This document shows, piece after piece, positions 40,988 through 50,297 of a DNA stretch of 64,000 bases; the first letter of the stretch is position 1; every line of letters starts with the position of its first letter. Position numbers and translations under genes: made by a program. Below the pieces are notes generated by a model that saw only the letters and a list, made by a program, of their open reading frames with translations, was not told the DNA's origin and made no database searches. The DNA is taken from the NCBI GenBank assembly GCA_002415135.1, contig DIBY01000016.1:363524-427523 (forward strand). The letters are read 5' to 3'. This stretch comes from Flavobacteriales bacterium UBA5040 (GTDB taxonomy: Bacteria > Bacteroidota > Bacteroidia > Flavobacteriales > Weeksellaceae).

Positions 40988-42973
40988 TTAGGAATCGTAC
41001 CGCTTAAAATCGGCTTGCTGAATTTTATTAGAATTAATTTTCTGATCCAGTAACGGCGCTGATTCTACTACAACATTATGAGCAGAAACTCCCCACGCTT
41101 TGAAATCATCACTGCCAATATATTTCACGAAATTGTAAATATTAAGCGTGATTTTTTCTTTAACGGTCAGCAAAGTATCGTTAATGTACGTGTTATCAAT
41201 AATCACATATTTTAAATCCGGCGGTACATTATAATGTCGAAGTGAAGGATGACTGCTGCGCGATGGAATACTTCCCTCTTCCATCATATCTTCTAAAACC
41301 TGATCAAAATAATCATTGATTCTACGGTCAACCTTAAATCCTAACAAGAAATTGACACGATAAATAGTACCAGGCATAATCTCATCAATGGTATATTTAA
41401 ACGTGTACGGATCTTCCTGATTGGAAATATTAAGGATAAAATAATGATCTGCTCTTTTAGGTTGCTTGCGTAAGATGGAATAAATAATTTTAGATTCTAC
41501 CTCATCTTTTCGTTTGGCGCGACTTAAAAAAGCAAGATTGGTGGCGTATTTTGGAATCGTTTCATCTAATTTCAATTCTTTAATAACCGGAACATATTTG
41601 TCCAATTTAACAAATTTAATAAACTTCGATTTAATCAATCTTCCGTTATACCAGGCGTACATACAAACTGCTATAAATCCTCCAAGAACCATAGTTAACC
41701 AACCTCCGTCGAAAAATTTAATAACATTGGCATAAAAGAATCCAAGTTCGATGAACAAATAAACGACTACAAAACCAACCGCAAAAACTTTGGCAGTTTT
41801 CGTTCTGCTTAGCCAAAAGAATAGTAAAGTAGTTGTCATTAACATCGTAATGGTAATGGTTAAACCGTAAGCAGCTTCCATCGCCTCTGACTTCTGGAAA
41901 TAAATAACCACAATAAAACATAAGAACATTAAACCCCAGTTGATTCTGGGAATATACATTTGTCCTTTAACTCCTGACGGATAATCAATCTGTTGATTGG
42001 GCCAAAAGGTAACAGACATCGCTTCTGAAAACATGGTAAACGAACCGGTAATCACCGATTGACTGGCGATAATTGCAGCTGCGGTTGCTAAAATAACTCC
42101 AGGTAAAATTGCCCATTCTGGCATAATTCCAAAAATTGGATTGATTCCCTGGGAAACAGAATCCGGATTATCGAGTAACCAGGCACCCTGACCCAAATAA
42201 TTTAAAATCAACATCACTTTTACAAAAACCCAACTTACCCGAATATTTTGTTTTCCACAATGTCCTAAATCTGAATAAAGCGCTTCTGCCCCGGTAGTAC
42301 ACAAGAATACTGCTCCCATAATCACAATTGCACTAGGCGAATCGACGATCAACTGATAGGCATAATACGGATTAAAAGCTTTTAAAATTTCGAAATGATC
42401 AACGATGTGAATAGATCCGAATATTCCCAGAACCAAGAACCAAAGGACCATCACGGGCCCGAACAGCTTACCAATAGAAGCTGTACCAAACTGCTGAACA
42501 ATAAATACAATCGCCAGGATGACTATTGTAATTCCGACAACCGGCGTATTGGGAGAAAATATTTTAAGTCCTTCTACCGCAGACATGACCGTTAATGACG
42601 GAGTAATAATACTGTCGGCAACCAGGGTTGAGGCCCCAATAATCGCGACGACATACAGCCATTTTTTTTTCAGTTTTTTGACCAAAGAGTATAGCGATAA
42701 AATTCCGCCTTCTCCATTATTGTCAGCGCGTAAGGCGATGATGACATATTTAATGGTGGTTTGCATGGTCAAAGTCCAGATAATACAGGATAAAGCTCCT
42801 TCGATATATTCATCAAAAGGCAAATTCCCAACACCATGCCGGGCATTTACAATCGCTTTCATCACATAAAGTGGCGACGTTCCAATATCCCCGAAAACAA
42901 TTCCGAGCGAAACCAAAACTCCCATCGCGGTAAGTTTCTTAGTATCAAAGTGAGATGAAACGGCTTGTGACAT
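40988..42973 (-). CDS. kup: Kup-type potassium uptake permease
   Basis: 661 residues, twelve membrane segments then a soluble tail of about 200 residues. Opens with GVLVSLGIVFGDIGTSPLYV, the Kup signature, followed by SCIIWTLTMQTTIKYV and DNNGEGGILSLYSLV. Proton-coupled K+ entry through the inner membrane. The C-terminal tail contains LRHYNVPPDLKYVIIDNTYI. Single gene with its own -7 box; the terminator upstream ends the pdhB transcript. Confidence 0.96.
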   Translation of the reverse strand: MSQAVSSHFDTKKLTAMGVLVSLGIVFGDIGTSPLYVMKAIVNARHGVGNLPFDEYIEGALSCIIWTLTMQTTIKYVIIALRADNNGEGGILSLYSLVKKLKKKWLYVVAIIGASTLVADSIITPSLTVMSAVEGLKIFSPNTPVVGITIVILAIVFIVQQFGTASIGKLFGPVMVLWFLVLGIFGSIHIVDHFEILKAFNPYYAYQLIVDSPSAIVIMGAVFLCTTGAEALYSDLGHCGKQNIRVSWVFVKVMLILNYLGQGAWLLDNPDSVSQGINPIFGIMPEWAILPGVILATAAAIIASQSVITGSFTMFSEAMSVTFWPNQQIDYPSGVKGQMYIPRINWGLMFLCFIVVIYFQKSEAMEAAYGLTITITMLMTTTLLFFWLSRTKTAKVFAVGFVVVYLFIELGFFYANVIKFFDGGWLTMVLGGFIAVCMYAWYNGRLIKSKFIKFVKLDKYVPVIKELKLDETIPKYATNLAFLSRAKRKDEVESKIIYSILRKQPKRADHYFILNISNQEDPYTFKYTIDEIMPGTIYRVNFLLGFKVDRRINDYFDQVLEDMMEEGSIPSRSSHPSLRHYNVPPDLKYVIIDNTYINDTLLTVKEKITLNIYNFVKYIGSDDFKAWGVSAHNVVVESAPLLDQKINSNKIQQADFKRYDS

Positions 42974-42992
42974 AGTTTGAAAAAAATTTCGT

Positions 42993-43000
42993 CAAAGGTA
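42993..43000 (-). promoter_or_regulatory. Putative -7 box (TACCTTTG, minus strand) of kup
   Basis: TAnnTTTG match 19 bases upstream of the ATG at 42973. Confidence 0.5.
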
Positions 43001-43040
43001 ATTGATTATTGCGCTCTCTTTTGAAACTATTTATAAATGA

Positions 43041-43064
43041 AAAAACTCTCTTTCGAGAGTTTTT
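43041..43064 (-). terminator. Terminator of pdhB
   Basis: Stem AAAAACTCTC / GAGAGTTTTT with TTTC loop, 5 bases past the pdhB stop. Confidence 0.9.
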
Positions 43065-43069
43065 ATCTA

Positions 43070-44053
43070 TTATGCCTTGATGTATAAAGCATTTTTTATT
43101 TCTTCTTTTACTTTTTCCAGTTTCGGGAACCAATCAGCAAATAGTGGCGCTGAGTAAGGTGCCGGAGCATCTGGTGTGGTAATTCTCTTAATTGGTGCAT
43201 CCAGATAATCGAATGCTTTTTGTTGAACCATGTAAGTGATTTCAGTTGCGATGGAACCTAATGGCCAAGCTTCTTCTAAAATAACCAGTCTGTTGGTTTT
43301 CTTAACAGATTCTAAAATCATATCATAATCCAAAGGACGAACTGTTCTTAAATCGATTACTTCTACAGAGATTCCTTCTTTCTCTAAATCTTCAGCAGCT
43401 TGCATCGCCATCTTCATGATTTTACCAAAAGAAACTAAAGTTACATCAGTACCAGCTCTTTTAATATCAGCTTTCCCAATTGGGATATAATATTCTTCTT
43501 CTGGAATCTCCATCTTGTCGCCATACATTTGTTCTGACTCCATGAAAATTACAGGATCATTATCCTGAATTGCAGTTTTTAATAAACCTTTTGCATCATA
43601 AGGATTTGAAGGTACGACTACTTTTAAACCTGGAATGTTGGCGAACCAAGATTCCAATGCTTGAGAGTGTGTTGCTCCTAATTGTCCTGCTGAACCTGTT
43701 GGACCACGGAAAACGATTGGGCAATTCCACTGTCCTCCACTCATTTGACGGATTTTCGCAGCGTTATTAATAATCTGGTCGATTCCTACCAACGAGAAAT
43801 TGAAAGTCATATATTCGACAATAGGGCGGTTTCCGTTCATGGCTGCACCAATGGCAATCCCGGTAAATCCTAACTCAGCAATTGGAGTATCAATCACTCT
43901 TTTCGCTCCGAATTCATCGAGCATTCCTTTAGAAGCTTTGTAGGCACCGTTATATTCTGCAACTTCTTCACCCATTAAGAAAATGGACTCATCTTTTCGC
44001 ATCTCTTCACTCATTGCCTGTGCAATCACTTCTCTAAAAGTATATTCCTTCAT
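43070..44053 (-). CDS. pdhB: Pyruvate dehydrogenase E1 component, beta subunit
   Basis: 327 residues. Starts with YTFREVIAQAMSEEMRKD and FLMGEEVAEYNGAYKASKG, and has GPTGSAGQLGATHSQALESW, the E1-beta pattern of alpha2-beta2 dehydrogenases. The C-domain has VEVIDLRTVRPLDYD and EEAWPLGS. Together with an alpha subunit (not here) it decarboxylates pyruvate with thiamine diphosphate and loads the lipoyl E2. Branched-chain 2-oxoacid E1-beta is the nearest alternative, but the sequence fits pyruvate better. Single gene. Confidence 0.93.
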   Translation of the reverse strand: MKEYTFREVIAQAMSEEMRKDESIFLMGEEVAEYNGAYKASKGMLDEFGAKRVIDTPIAELGFTGIAIGAAMNGNRPIVEYMTFNFSLVGIDQIINNAAKIRQMSGGQWNCPIVFRGPTGSAGQLGATHSQALESWFANIPGLKVVVPSNPYDAKGLLKTAIQDNDPVIFMESEQMYGDKMEIPEEEYYIPIGKADIKRAGTDVTLVSFGKIMKMAMQAAEDLEKEGISVEVIDLRTVRPLDYDMILESVKKTNRLVILEEAWPLGSIATEITYMVQQKAFDYLDAPIKRITTPDAPAPYSAPLFADWFPKLEKVKEEIKNALYIKA

Positions 44054-44075
44054 GATTTATTAAAAAATTAAAGTA

Positions 44076-44083
44076 CAAAAGTA
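44076..44083 (-). promoter_or_regulatory. Putative -7 box (TACTTTTG, minus strand) of pdhB
   Basis: TAnnTTTG match 22 bases upstream of the ATG at 44053. Confidence 0.45.
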
Positions 44084-44120
44084 AGATTTTTTCGGTAAGT
44101 ACCGTATATGATTATACTAA

Positions 44121-44147
44121 AAAAGCACCTTCGAAAAGATGCTTTTT
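44121..44147 (-). terminator. Terminator of the DUF2147 gene
   Basis: Stem AAAAGCACCTT / AAGATGCTTTT with one mismatch, T tract on the minus strand. Confidence 0.75.
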
Positions 44148-44169
44148 ATCAAGTTTATGTTTTAAAAAC

Positions 44170-44589
44170 TTATTTAACTGCTTGCCAAGTTTGTGTTCTT
44201 CCGATAAGAGAGAATCCTACATAACCTCTTACATTTAACTTGTCACCATCACGGGTGATGTTACATTTATAAGTTTTTCCTGTTTTTGGATCGGTAATCG
44301 TTCCACCAGAGAATTCAGAACCGTCTTTTTTCATTCCACGAACTACTTCCATTCCTAAGATTGGTTTGTTTTTACGGTCATCTTTACACTCGGTGCAATT
44401 TGCCTGCGCAGGTTTGATTAAGAGTTGAACCACCTTACCGTAGTATTTACCATCCGATTTTTTGGTAATTTCTACAATAGACTTAGCCTGTCCGGTTTCA
44501 TCATCGATGGTTTTCCATTTCCCCTCGATTTGAGCATAAGAAAGTGTCGCAAATAATAATGCAGCAAAACTGAAAAGTATTTTTTTCAT
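44170..44589 (-). CDS. DUF2147 secreted protein
   Basis: 139 residues. Signal peptide MKKILFSFAALLFATLSYAQ. DUF2147 pattern: IEGKWKTIDDETGQAKSIVEI at 21-41, GKYYGKVV, the Cys pair NCTECKDD, KPILGMEVVRGMKK, GTITDPKTGKTYKCNI and LNVRGYVGFSLIGRTQTW. A lipocalin-like small beta barrel in the periplasm; its ligand is unknown. Single gene with a terminator. Confidence 0.93.
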   Translation of the reverse strand: MKKILFSFAALLFATLSYAQIEGKWKTIDDETGQAKSIVEITKKSDGKYYGKVVQLLIKPAQANCTECKDDRKNKPILGMEVVRGMKKDGSEFSGGTITDPKTGKTYKCNITRDGDKLNVRGYVGFSLIGRTQTWQAVK

Positions 44590-44730
44590 TTTAAAATTGT
44601 TTTAATTTTTAGTTTGATAAAAGTAATTAAAAAAAGTTAAACACCAAATATTTAACTATTCATATCATAATAGGCAAAAGTACTGCCAAAATATTAATAA
44701 TTAAACAAGGGTTTAATTTAAATTCTGATT

Positions 44731-46656
44731 TTAATTCAATTTGCGATTGATCACTCTATTCATATAATCCTGATACCAAGCTTTACTTAAAAGAATTCCT
44801 TTTTGGATCTCTGGGTTATCCACTTTGTTAAGGAGGTTTTTCTCTAAACCTCTATCATCAATAGTATAAATCCCAGTTACTTCTTTTCCATTAAATAGGT
44901 AAATGTAGTTTCCAATCATAAACTGCTCATTGATAGAATCAGAATTAATGATCATATAATCTTCCTTTTTATCGGAAACCAAACTTCTTCCCCAACTTCT
45001 GATCTTTTTATTGTAGCCCATCAAATCTGCTAAAGTTGGATAAATGTCCATCTGTTGCGCAGGTTCTGTTACTTCTCCTTTTAAGTTATATTTCGCATTT
45101 GGCGAATAAAACAGGATGGGAACGGAAAATCTGTTAATTGATTTCTCATATTCAGGATAGCCAACCTGATTGGTATGATCGGCTACCAGAACAAATATCG
45201 TGTTGTTAAACCACGGCATTTTCTCCGCTGTTTTAAAAAACTGTTTCAAAGCATAATCGGTGTAACCAATGGGTTCATGAATTTCAAGCGGTCCTTTTTT
45301 AAATTGACCCTGATACTTTTCCGGAACTTTAAAAGGATGATGAGAAGAAACGGAAAACAAAGTCGCCATAAAAGGACTTTTCTTTTGATTTAAAGTTTTC
45401 GAAAAATATTGGAAAAACGGTTCGTCCCAGATCCCCCAAATTCCATCGAAATCAGCATCATTATTATATTCTGTTTTTCCATAATAATGTTTAAAACCTA
45501 AAATATTTCCAAATCCTAAAAAGCCCATCGAACCGTTTGGTGCGCCGTGAAAGAATGAAGTGTCGTAACCCATATCATTAGAAATAGAAACAATCGACTG
45601 AATTTTTTGATTCGAATAAGGTGAACTCGTAAAAGCATCTTTCAAGGTTGGGATTCCAGCTAGAATAGAACTCATACCATGAATTGATTGTCGTCCGTTA
45701 GCAAAAGCATTCGTTGCAATGAGACTTTTCGTTGCTAAACTATCAAAGAACGGCGTGTAAGAAACGAAATTTTTAATATCGGTATTTTTATTAAAAGCTC
45801 CGGAATATTCTTTTCCAAAACTTTCTAGAATAAAAATAACGATGTTAGGTTTTGGCTCCACCTCCTCACGAGTATATAATTTATAAGGATGAATATTTTC
45901 ATCAATAAACTTTTCATCGACGAAATGAACTTCCTGAAAATTATTGGTATTCATCGTTCTGAAAAAAGAAAAGACACTGTTCAGAACCACATTCGCTTGC
46001 GCTGGTTTCGTAACATGTCTGTTCGCATCAACCAGATTAATCGGTCGCGTAGAATGTTTAAAATCACCCCGAATTCCGCCCACAACCAATAAAGCTGTCA
46101 AACATAAAGTGAGCACTGAAAAAACAAAATACGGAATTAATTTAACGGGTTTCTGAAAGTTCACTTTCACTTTTTTGTAAAGGAAGATCCAAAGAGCCAT
46201 TAAAATGATAAACCAAACAATCACCATAGGATGTTCTACTATTGACAGTAAAAATACTTTCCCAACATTACTTTCATGCTGTGCCACGTTCATCGCAGCA
46301 GTTGTCAATCTCGCCTGAGAAAATTTGAAATAAACGAAATCTCCGAAATTCATTCCGTAAGAAATTCCATTGGTTATGAAATAGAGATAAAATAAAAACT
46401 TCTGATAAACTTTCTTGGTATTAATAACAATCGGAATAATACTCAATAAAATAAAAAGCGAATTCACATAAAAAATAGCTGTCGTATCAAAGGCAATTCC
46501 GTGATAAGCCAGATTTAGATATTCTGAAACACTGTCAACCGGAATTAAATTTTTATTGAAAAACCAAAAAAGCAGACGCGAAATCTGATAGAAAAAAAAG
46601 GCGAGAAATATTCGGTAAAGTAGAGCAACAATTTCCTGTAATCTAAATTCTTTCAT
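44731..46656 (-). CDS. LTA-synthase-family sulfatase-fold membrane protein
   Basis: 641 residues: five membrane segments in the first 190, then an extracytoplasmic alkaline phosphatase/sulfatase-fold domain (about 265-600). Landmarks: PNIVIFILESFGKEYSG for the first metal Glu, FANGRQSIHGMSSILAGIP where the catalytic Thr/Ser is expected, SSHHPFKVPEKY, and LVADHTNQVG with the Asp-His metal ligands. In a Gram-negative, such enzymes move phosphoglycerol or phosphoethanolamine groups onto envelope glycans or lipids; true lipoteichoic acid is not expected. Single gene. Confidence 0.9.
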   Translation of the reverse strand: MKEFRLQEIVALLYRIFLAFFFYQISRLLFWFFNKNLIPVDSVSEYLNLAYHGIAFDTTAIFYVNSLFILLSIIPIVINTKKVYQKFLFYLYFITNGISYGMNFGDFVYFKFSQARLTTAAMNVAQHESNVGKVFLLSIVEHPMVIVWFIILMALWIFLYKKVKVNFQKPVKLIPYFVFSVLTLCLTALLVVGGIRGDFKHSTRPINLVDANRHVTKPAQANVVLNSVFSFFRTMNTNNFQEVHFVDEKFIDENIHPYKLYTREEVEPKPNIVIFILESFGKEYSGAFNKNTDIKNFVSYTPFFDSLATKSLIATNAFANGRQSIHGMSSILAGIPTLKDAFTSSPYSNQKIQSIVSISNDMGYDTSFFHGAPNGSMGFLGFGNILGFKHYYGKTEYNNDADFDGIWGIWDEPFFQYFSKTLNQKKSPFMATLFSVSSHHPFKVPEKYQGQFKKGPLEIHEPIGYTDYALKQFFKTAEKMPWFNNTIFVLVADHTNQVGYPEYEKSINRFSVPILFYSPNAKYNLKGEVTEPAQQMDIYPTLADLMGYNKKIRSWGRSLVSDKKEDYMIINSDSINEQFMIGNYIYLFNGKEVTGIYTIDDRGLEKNLLNKVDNPEIQKGILLSKAWYQDYMNRVINRKLN

Positions 46657-46681
46657 TAATAATAAGTTGAAATTAGTGGTG

Positions 46682-46689
46682 CAAATTTA
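46682..46689 (-). promoter_or_regulatory. Putative -7 box (TAAATTTG, minus strand)
   Basis: TAnnTTTG match 25 bases upstream of the LTA-synthase-like ATG at 46656. Confidence 0.5.
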
Positions 46690-46760
46690 CATTATTTTAG
46701 AACTTTAATAAACAGGTGATGGGATTCCAAAAAGCTGGAATTTAATTTTAATAAAAACCT

Positions 46761-46768
46761 TACTTTTG
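46761..46768 (+). promoter_or_regulatory. -7 box (TACTTTTG) abutting the pssA start
   Basis: TAnnTTTG match that ends 5 bases before the ATG at 46774; implies a leaderless or near-leaderless mRNA if used. Confidence 0.5.
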
Positions 46769-46773
46769 TATTT

Positions 46774-47487
46774 ATGAACTTTATTAAAAACAACCTCGCA
46801 AATGCCTTCACACTTGCGAATTTATTTTCTGGAAGTGTTGGGGTCATTCATTTAATTAATGGTGATTATCAAACCACTGCGATCTGTATTATTCTATCGT
46901 TAGTCTTAGATTTCTTAGATGGATTTGTCGCCCGCGCCATGAAATCAAATTCTGAACTGGGTGTTCAACTGGATTCGTTAGCTGATATGGTGAGTTTCGG
47001 CTTATTACCGGGAATCGTGATGTATAGAGCTTTAGAGCCTTTTGGAAATCAGTTGTTGGGAATGGAACTTCCTTTTGAAATTAAATATCTTGGGCTTTTT
47101 GTTACTTTATTTTCTTGTTTGAGATTGGCCATTTTTAATCTAGATGATGAGCAGACTTATTATTTTAAAGGATTAAATACACCGTCAAATACGATTTTAC
47201 TTTTCGGTTTGTATTATGCTTTTTTAGAAACAGAAAGTTTTAAAGTTCTGTTTGAAAACCCTCTGATATTAATGTTGATCACTATCATTTCTTCCTGGCT
47301 TTTGGTAAGTCCGATCAAAATGATCTCCTTGAAATTCAAATCGATGAAACTGGAAGATAATTATCCTAAGGTCGCTTTACTAATCGGGGTTATTCTACTC
47401 TTAATCATCTTTAAAACAGTCGGAATTCCTTTAGCGATGTTATATTATATGGTGATATCCGTGATTTTTCAAAAACAATTGAAATAA
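46774..47487 (+). CDS. pssA: CDP-diacylglycerol-serine O-phosphatidyltransferase
   Basis: 237 residues, about seven membrane segments. The CDP-alcohol phosphotransferase motif is complete: FLDGFVARAMKSNSELGVQL, then DSLADMVSFG (D-G-x2-A-R-x8-G-x3-D-x3-D). FNTLANLFSG-like wording at the N-terminus (AFTLANLFSGSVGVIHLI) and SFGLLPG after the motif are typical of PssA type II. Makes phosphatidylserine, the precursor of phosphatidylethanolamine. First gene of a plus-strand run. Confidence 0.93.
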   Translation: MNFIKNNLANAFTLANLFSGSVGVIHLINGDYQTTAICIILSLVLDFLDGFVARAMKSNSELGVQLDSLADMVSFGLLPGIVMYRALEPFGNQLLGMELPFEIKYLGLFVTLFSCLRLAIFNLDDEQTYYFKGLNTPSNTILLFGLYYAFLETESFKVLFENPLILMLITIISSWLLVSPIKMISLKFKSMKLEDNYPKVALLIGVILLLIIFKTVGIPLAMLYYMVISVIFQKQLK

Positions 47488-47546
47488 CTTTTAATTATAA
47501 ATAAATGTGGACAAGTCGCGACTTATCCCTACCAATAAATAAAAAA

Positions 47547-48311
47547 ATGAACTTAAAACTCCATAAACCGCTTTGTGTCTTTGATTTAGAAACAACAGGA
47601 ACTCAGGTTGCAAAAGACCGAATCGTAGAAATTTCAATTTTGAAAGTCAATCCTGATGCTTCACGCGAAAGCAAAACCTGGCTGGTAAATCCTGAAAGGC
47701 CGATTCCCGCAGAAACTTCTGCGATCCATGGAATTACGGATGAAAAAGTAAAAGACGCACCGACGTTTAAAGAAATTGCCTCGAAAGTAATGGATATGAT
47801 CGCTGGAACAGATTTGGGAGGTTTTAATTCTAACCGTTTTGATGTGCCACTTTTGGCAGAAGAATTATTAAGAGCAGGATTAGATTTCGATTTAAGCAAG
47901 TTCAAATTGGTCGATGCCCAAACCATTTTTCATAAAATGGAACCAAGAAATTTGACAGCGGCTTATCAGTTTTATTGTAAAAAAGAATTGATCAATGCGC
48001 ATTCTGCAGAAGCAGATGTTTTGGCAACCTTCGAAGTTCTCGATGCACAAGTTGGACATTACGACGAACTTCCAAACGACATCGCCAGTTTAAGTGAAAT
48101 TTCTTCTCATCATAAATTTGCAGATCTAGCAGGATTTATCGCTTTTGACAAAGAAGAAAAAGAAACGTTCACTTTCGGAAAATATAAAGGTCAAAGAGTA
48201 AAAGAAGTTTTCCAGAAAGATCTGGGTTATTACGGTTGGATTCAAAATGCTGATTTCCCACTTTATACCAAGAAAGTTTTAACAGGAATTCAATTGAGAA
48301 GTAAATTCTAA
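47547..48311 (+). CDS. DEDDh 3'-5' exonuclease with C-terminal QSregVF-like domain
   Basis: 254 residues from ATG at 47547; a longer frame from 47505 adds 14 residues with no conservation visible. Exonuclease motifs: Asp13-Leu-Glu15 (FDLETTGT), GFNSNRFDVPLLAEE with the second Asp, and NAHSAEADVLAT with His and the last Asp. The C-terminal 50 residues (FTFGKYKGQRVKEVFQK, YYGWIQNADFP) match the small domain called putative quorum-sensing-regulated virulence factor in Pfam. Resembles the epsilon subunit of DNA polymerase III and ExoX-type enzymes; a repair or RNA-trimming role is likely. The next start is one base after its stop. Confidence 0.92.
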   Translation: MNLKLHKPLCVFDLETTGTQVAKDRIVEISILKVNPDASRESKTWLVNPERPIPAETSAIHGITDEKVKDAPTFKEIASKVMDMIAGTDLGGFNSNRFDVPLLAEELLRAGLDFDLSKFKLVDAQTIFHKMEPRNLTAAYQFYCKKELINAHSAEADVLATFEVLDAQVGHYDELPNDIASLSEISSHHKFADLAGFIAFDKEEKETFTFGKYKGQRVKEVFQKDLGYYGWIQNADFPLYTKKVLTGIQLRSKF

Positions 48312-48312
48312 G

Positions 48313-49119
48313 ATGAAAACTCTAGTTGTTTTACTGATTTGTATATTTAATTTGTCTTCGGGTCAATTTAGATATATGACGGGAAACGATTGGAACAGAC
48401 TCGGATTTACAAATAAAGTTAAAGAAAGCACGGCTACAGAGCAATTCTTTTCAAAAAGTGATAGCTCACGACAATATAAAAGAATCACGCATTATTCTTT
48501 TAATAAAAAAGGGAAACTTATTGCCACAAAAAATTATAAAAGTAACTTTGGAAATCCTGTAATTACAGTAGCTTCAAGGGAAATAGTCTGGAATGAAAAA
48601 GGACTACCTACTTTAATTAAAGAATCTTCAGGTACTTCTACTTTTGAATATCCAAAGGATTCAGTGGTCGTAATTACGATGATGAACAATGATAAAGTAG
48701 TAAAAACATCAAAGTATATTCAAAATAAAAACTTGGAAACCACTTATCAAAACTTTTATAATAAAAATGGTAAAGAGCAGACCACCGGAATTTATCAATA
48801 TGATCAACAAAACAGAATCGTTCGCTCGTACGATAAGATAACTGCTCCTGATGGAAATATCAAAGAGATTAGAATTTATACCGTCTTTAACCAAAAGTGC
48901 TATGAATTAATCAAAGAAAATTTCGGAGATATGATCACCGAAAATATTTTAAATAAAAATTGTGATCCCGTAAAGACGACTCAGACGCTCAGACAAAAAG
49001 CTTTAGCTTCTTACGAATTTGTTTACAGTTACGACAAAAAGCGAAATTGGACGGAAAGAACGACTTATTTAAATGGAAAGAAATATGCTTACTCAACCAG
49101 GAACTTAATATATTATTAA
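48313..49119 (+). CDS. Unrecognised secreted protein with YD-like repeats
   Basis: 268 residues. Signal peptide KTLVVLLICIFNLSSGQ. The mature part repeats short strands of the type HYSFNKKGKLIATKNY, IVWNEKGLPTLIKES, YQYDQQNRIVRSYDK and YSYDKKRNWTERTTY, which look like RHS/YD or DUF-type beta repeats. No catalytic motif seen. Set one base from the genes on both sides, so it is translated in one operon with the exonuclease and FAH hydrolase, with which it has no evident link. Confidence 0.72.
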   Translation: MKTLVVLLICIFNLSSGQFRYMTGNDWNRLGFTNKVKESTATEQFFSKSDSSRQYKRITHYSFNKKGKLIATKNYKSNFGNPVITVASREIVWNEKGLPTLIKESSGTSTFEYPKDSVVVITMMNNDKVVKTSKYIQNKNLETTYQNFYNKNGKEQTTGIYQYDQQNRIVRSYDKITAPDGNIKEIRIYTVFNQKCYELIKENFGDMITENILNKNCDPVKTTQTLRQKALASYEFVYSYDKKRNWTERTTYLNGKKYAYSTRNLIYY

Positions 49120-49120
49120 A

Positions 49121-49729
49121 ATGAAAATCATTTGTATCGGTAGAAATTACGCAGAACACGCTCAGGAACTCGGAAATGAAATCCCGGATAGTCCTGTAAT
49201 CTTTATGAAACCCGACACTGCAGTTCTGAAAAAGGGAAGCGATTTCTACATTCCAGAATTTTCTGATGACGTTCATTATGAACTGGAAGTCGTATTGAAA
49301 ATATCGAAAGGTGGAAAATACATTCAGGAGGAAAATGCTGATAAGTATTACGACGAAATCGGTTTGGGAATCGATTTTACGGCCAGAGATCTTCAAAGTC
49401 AATTGAAAGCAAAAGGACTTCCCTGGGAATTGTCCAAAGGTTTTGATGGCAGCGCGGTTGTCTCTGAGTTTTATAAAAAAGAAGATTTCGATATGAAAAA
49501 TATCAACTTTTCTTTAATGAAAAACAAAGAAGAAGTTCAAAATGGAAATACGTCTTTAATGATTTTCTCACCACAAAAAATCATTGCATTTGTATCTCAA
49601 TACTTTACGTTGCGGGTTGGTGATTTAATTTTCACTGGAACGCCGAAAGGAGTTGGCAAAGTTTCAGAGAACGATCTTTTAGAAGCTTTTCTGGAAGATC
49701 AAAAAGTCTTTGACTTGCGAATTCAGTAA
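49121..49729 (+). CDS. Fumarylacetoacetate hydrolase-family protein (FAHD1-like)
   Basis: 202 residues, all FAH domain. IGRNYAEHAQELGNE at the start, PVIFMKPDTAVL, the metal-binding Glu pair in VHYELEVVLKI, GIDFTARDLQSQLK and FTGTPKGVGKV at the end. Relatives act as acylpyruvate hydrolases or oxaloacetate decarboxylases with Mg2+. The short length fits the FAHD1 type rather than aromatic-pathway enzymes. Probably in the operon from 47547. Confidence 0.9.
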   Translation: MKIICIGRNYAEHAQELGNEIPDSPVIFMKPDTAVLKKGSDFYIPEFSDDVHYELEVVLKISKGGKYIQEENADKYYDEIGLGIDFTARDLQSQLKAKGLPWELSKGFDGSAVVSEFYKKEDFDMKNINFSLMKNKEEVQNGNTSLMIFSPQKIIAFVSQYFTLRVGDLIFTGTPKGVGKVSENDLLEAFLEDQKVFDLRIQ

Positions 49730-49787
49730 GATCTCGCTTGAAGATGTCAATAAATAGCTGTAACTTTAGGAAACAAAATTTAAGATC

Positions 49788-50225
49788 ATGACAAACATTA
49801 TTTTACCTGTAGATTTTTCGGAAGACGCTACTGAAAAATTAGTCCAGGGAGCGATAAAATTCGCTAAGGAAACCAACGGGAAAATTTGCCTCATTCACGT
49901 GGCACCTTCCGATATCGGCTTCGCGATTGGTGATATGGGATTTCAGTATTTCCCCGAAATTGAACAAAACGAAATTAAACAAGAATTGGTTCAATTGAAT
50001 ACGATTGAGCAGCGAATCATTGCCCAGGAAGTTGATTGCGAGCACTTGCTGAAACAAGGTGTTGCAGGAGATGTTATTCTAGAATATGCGAAAGATAAAG
50101 ACGCAGGATATATTGTAATGGGTTCTCACGGACGCAGCAATATGTACGACGTTTTTGTAGGAAGTTTAACGAAAGAGTTAACCCGCCGTTCACCGATTCC
50201 GGTATTGGTTATTCCTATTCATTAA
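49788..50225 (+). CDS. Universal stress protein (UspA family)
   Basis: 145 residues, single Usp domain. Opens with NIILPVDFSEDATEKLV and ends with the ATP-binding signature GSHGRSNMYDVFVGSLT (G-2x-G-9x-G-S) followed by PIPVLVIP. So it is of the ATP-binding class. Involved in survival under starvation or low oxygen in relatives. Terminated by a strong hairpin right after the stop. Confidence 0.93.
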   Translation: MTNIILPVDFSEDATEKLVQGAIKFAKETNGKICLIHVAPSDIGFAIGDMGFQYFPEIEQNEIKQELVQLNTIEQRIIAQEVDCEHLLKQGVAGDVILEYAKDKDAGYIVMGSHGRSNMYDVFVGSLTKELTRRSPIPVLVIPIH

Positions 50226-50244
50226 AATAAAAATAGACATACAG

Positions 50245-50280
50245 AAAATCCCGAAATTGTAGAAATTTCGGGATTTTTAT
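50245..50280. terminator. Bidirectional terminator
   Basis: Stem AAAATCCCGAAATT / AATTTCGGGATTTT (50245-50258, 50264-50277), T tail; between convergent uspA-like and DUF6341 genes. Confidence 0.92.
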
Positions 50281-50297
50281 TGTAAATCGGATATCAA

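Noticed and set aside
44731..46656. True lipoteichoic acid synthase
   Set aside because: The organism is Gram-negative by all other signs; only the family fold is claimed.
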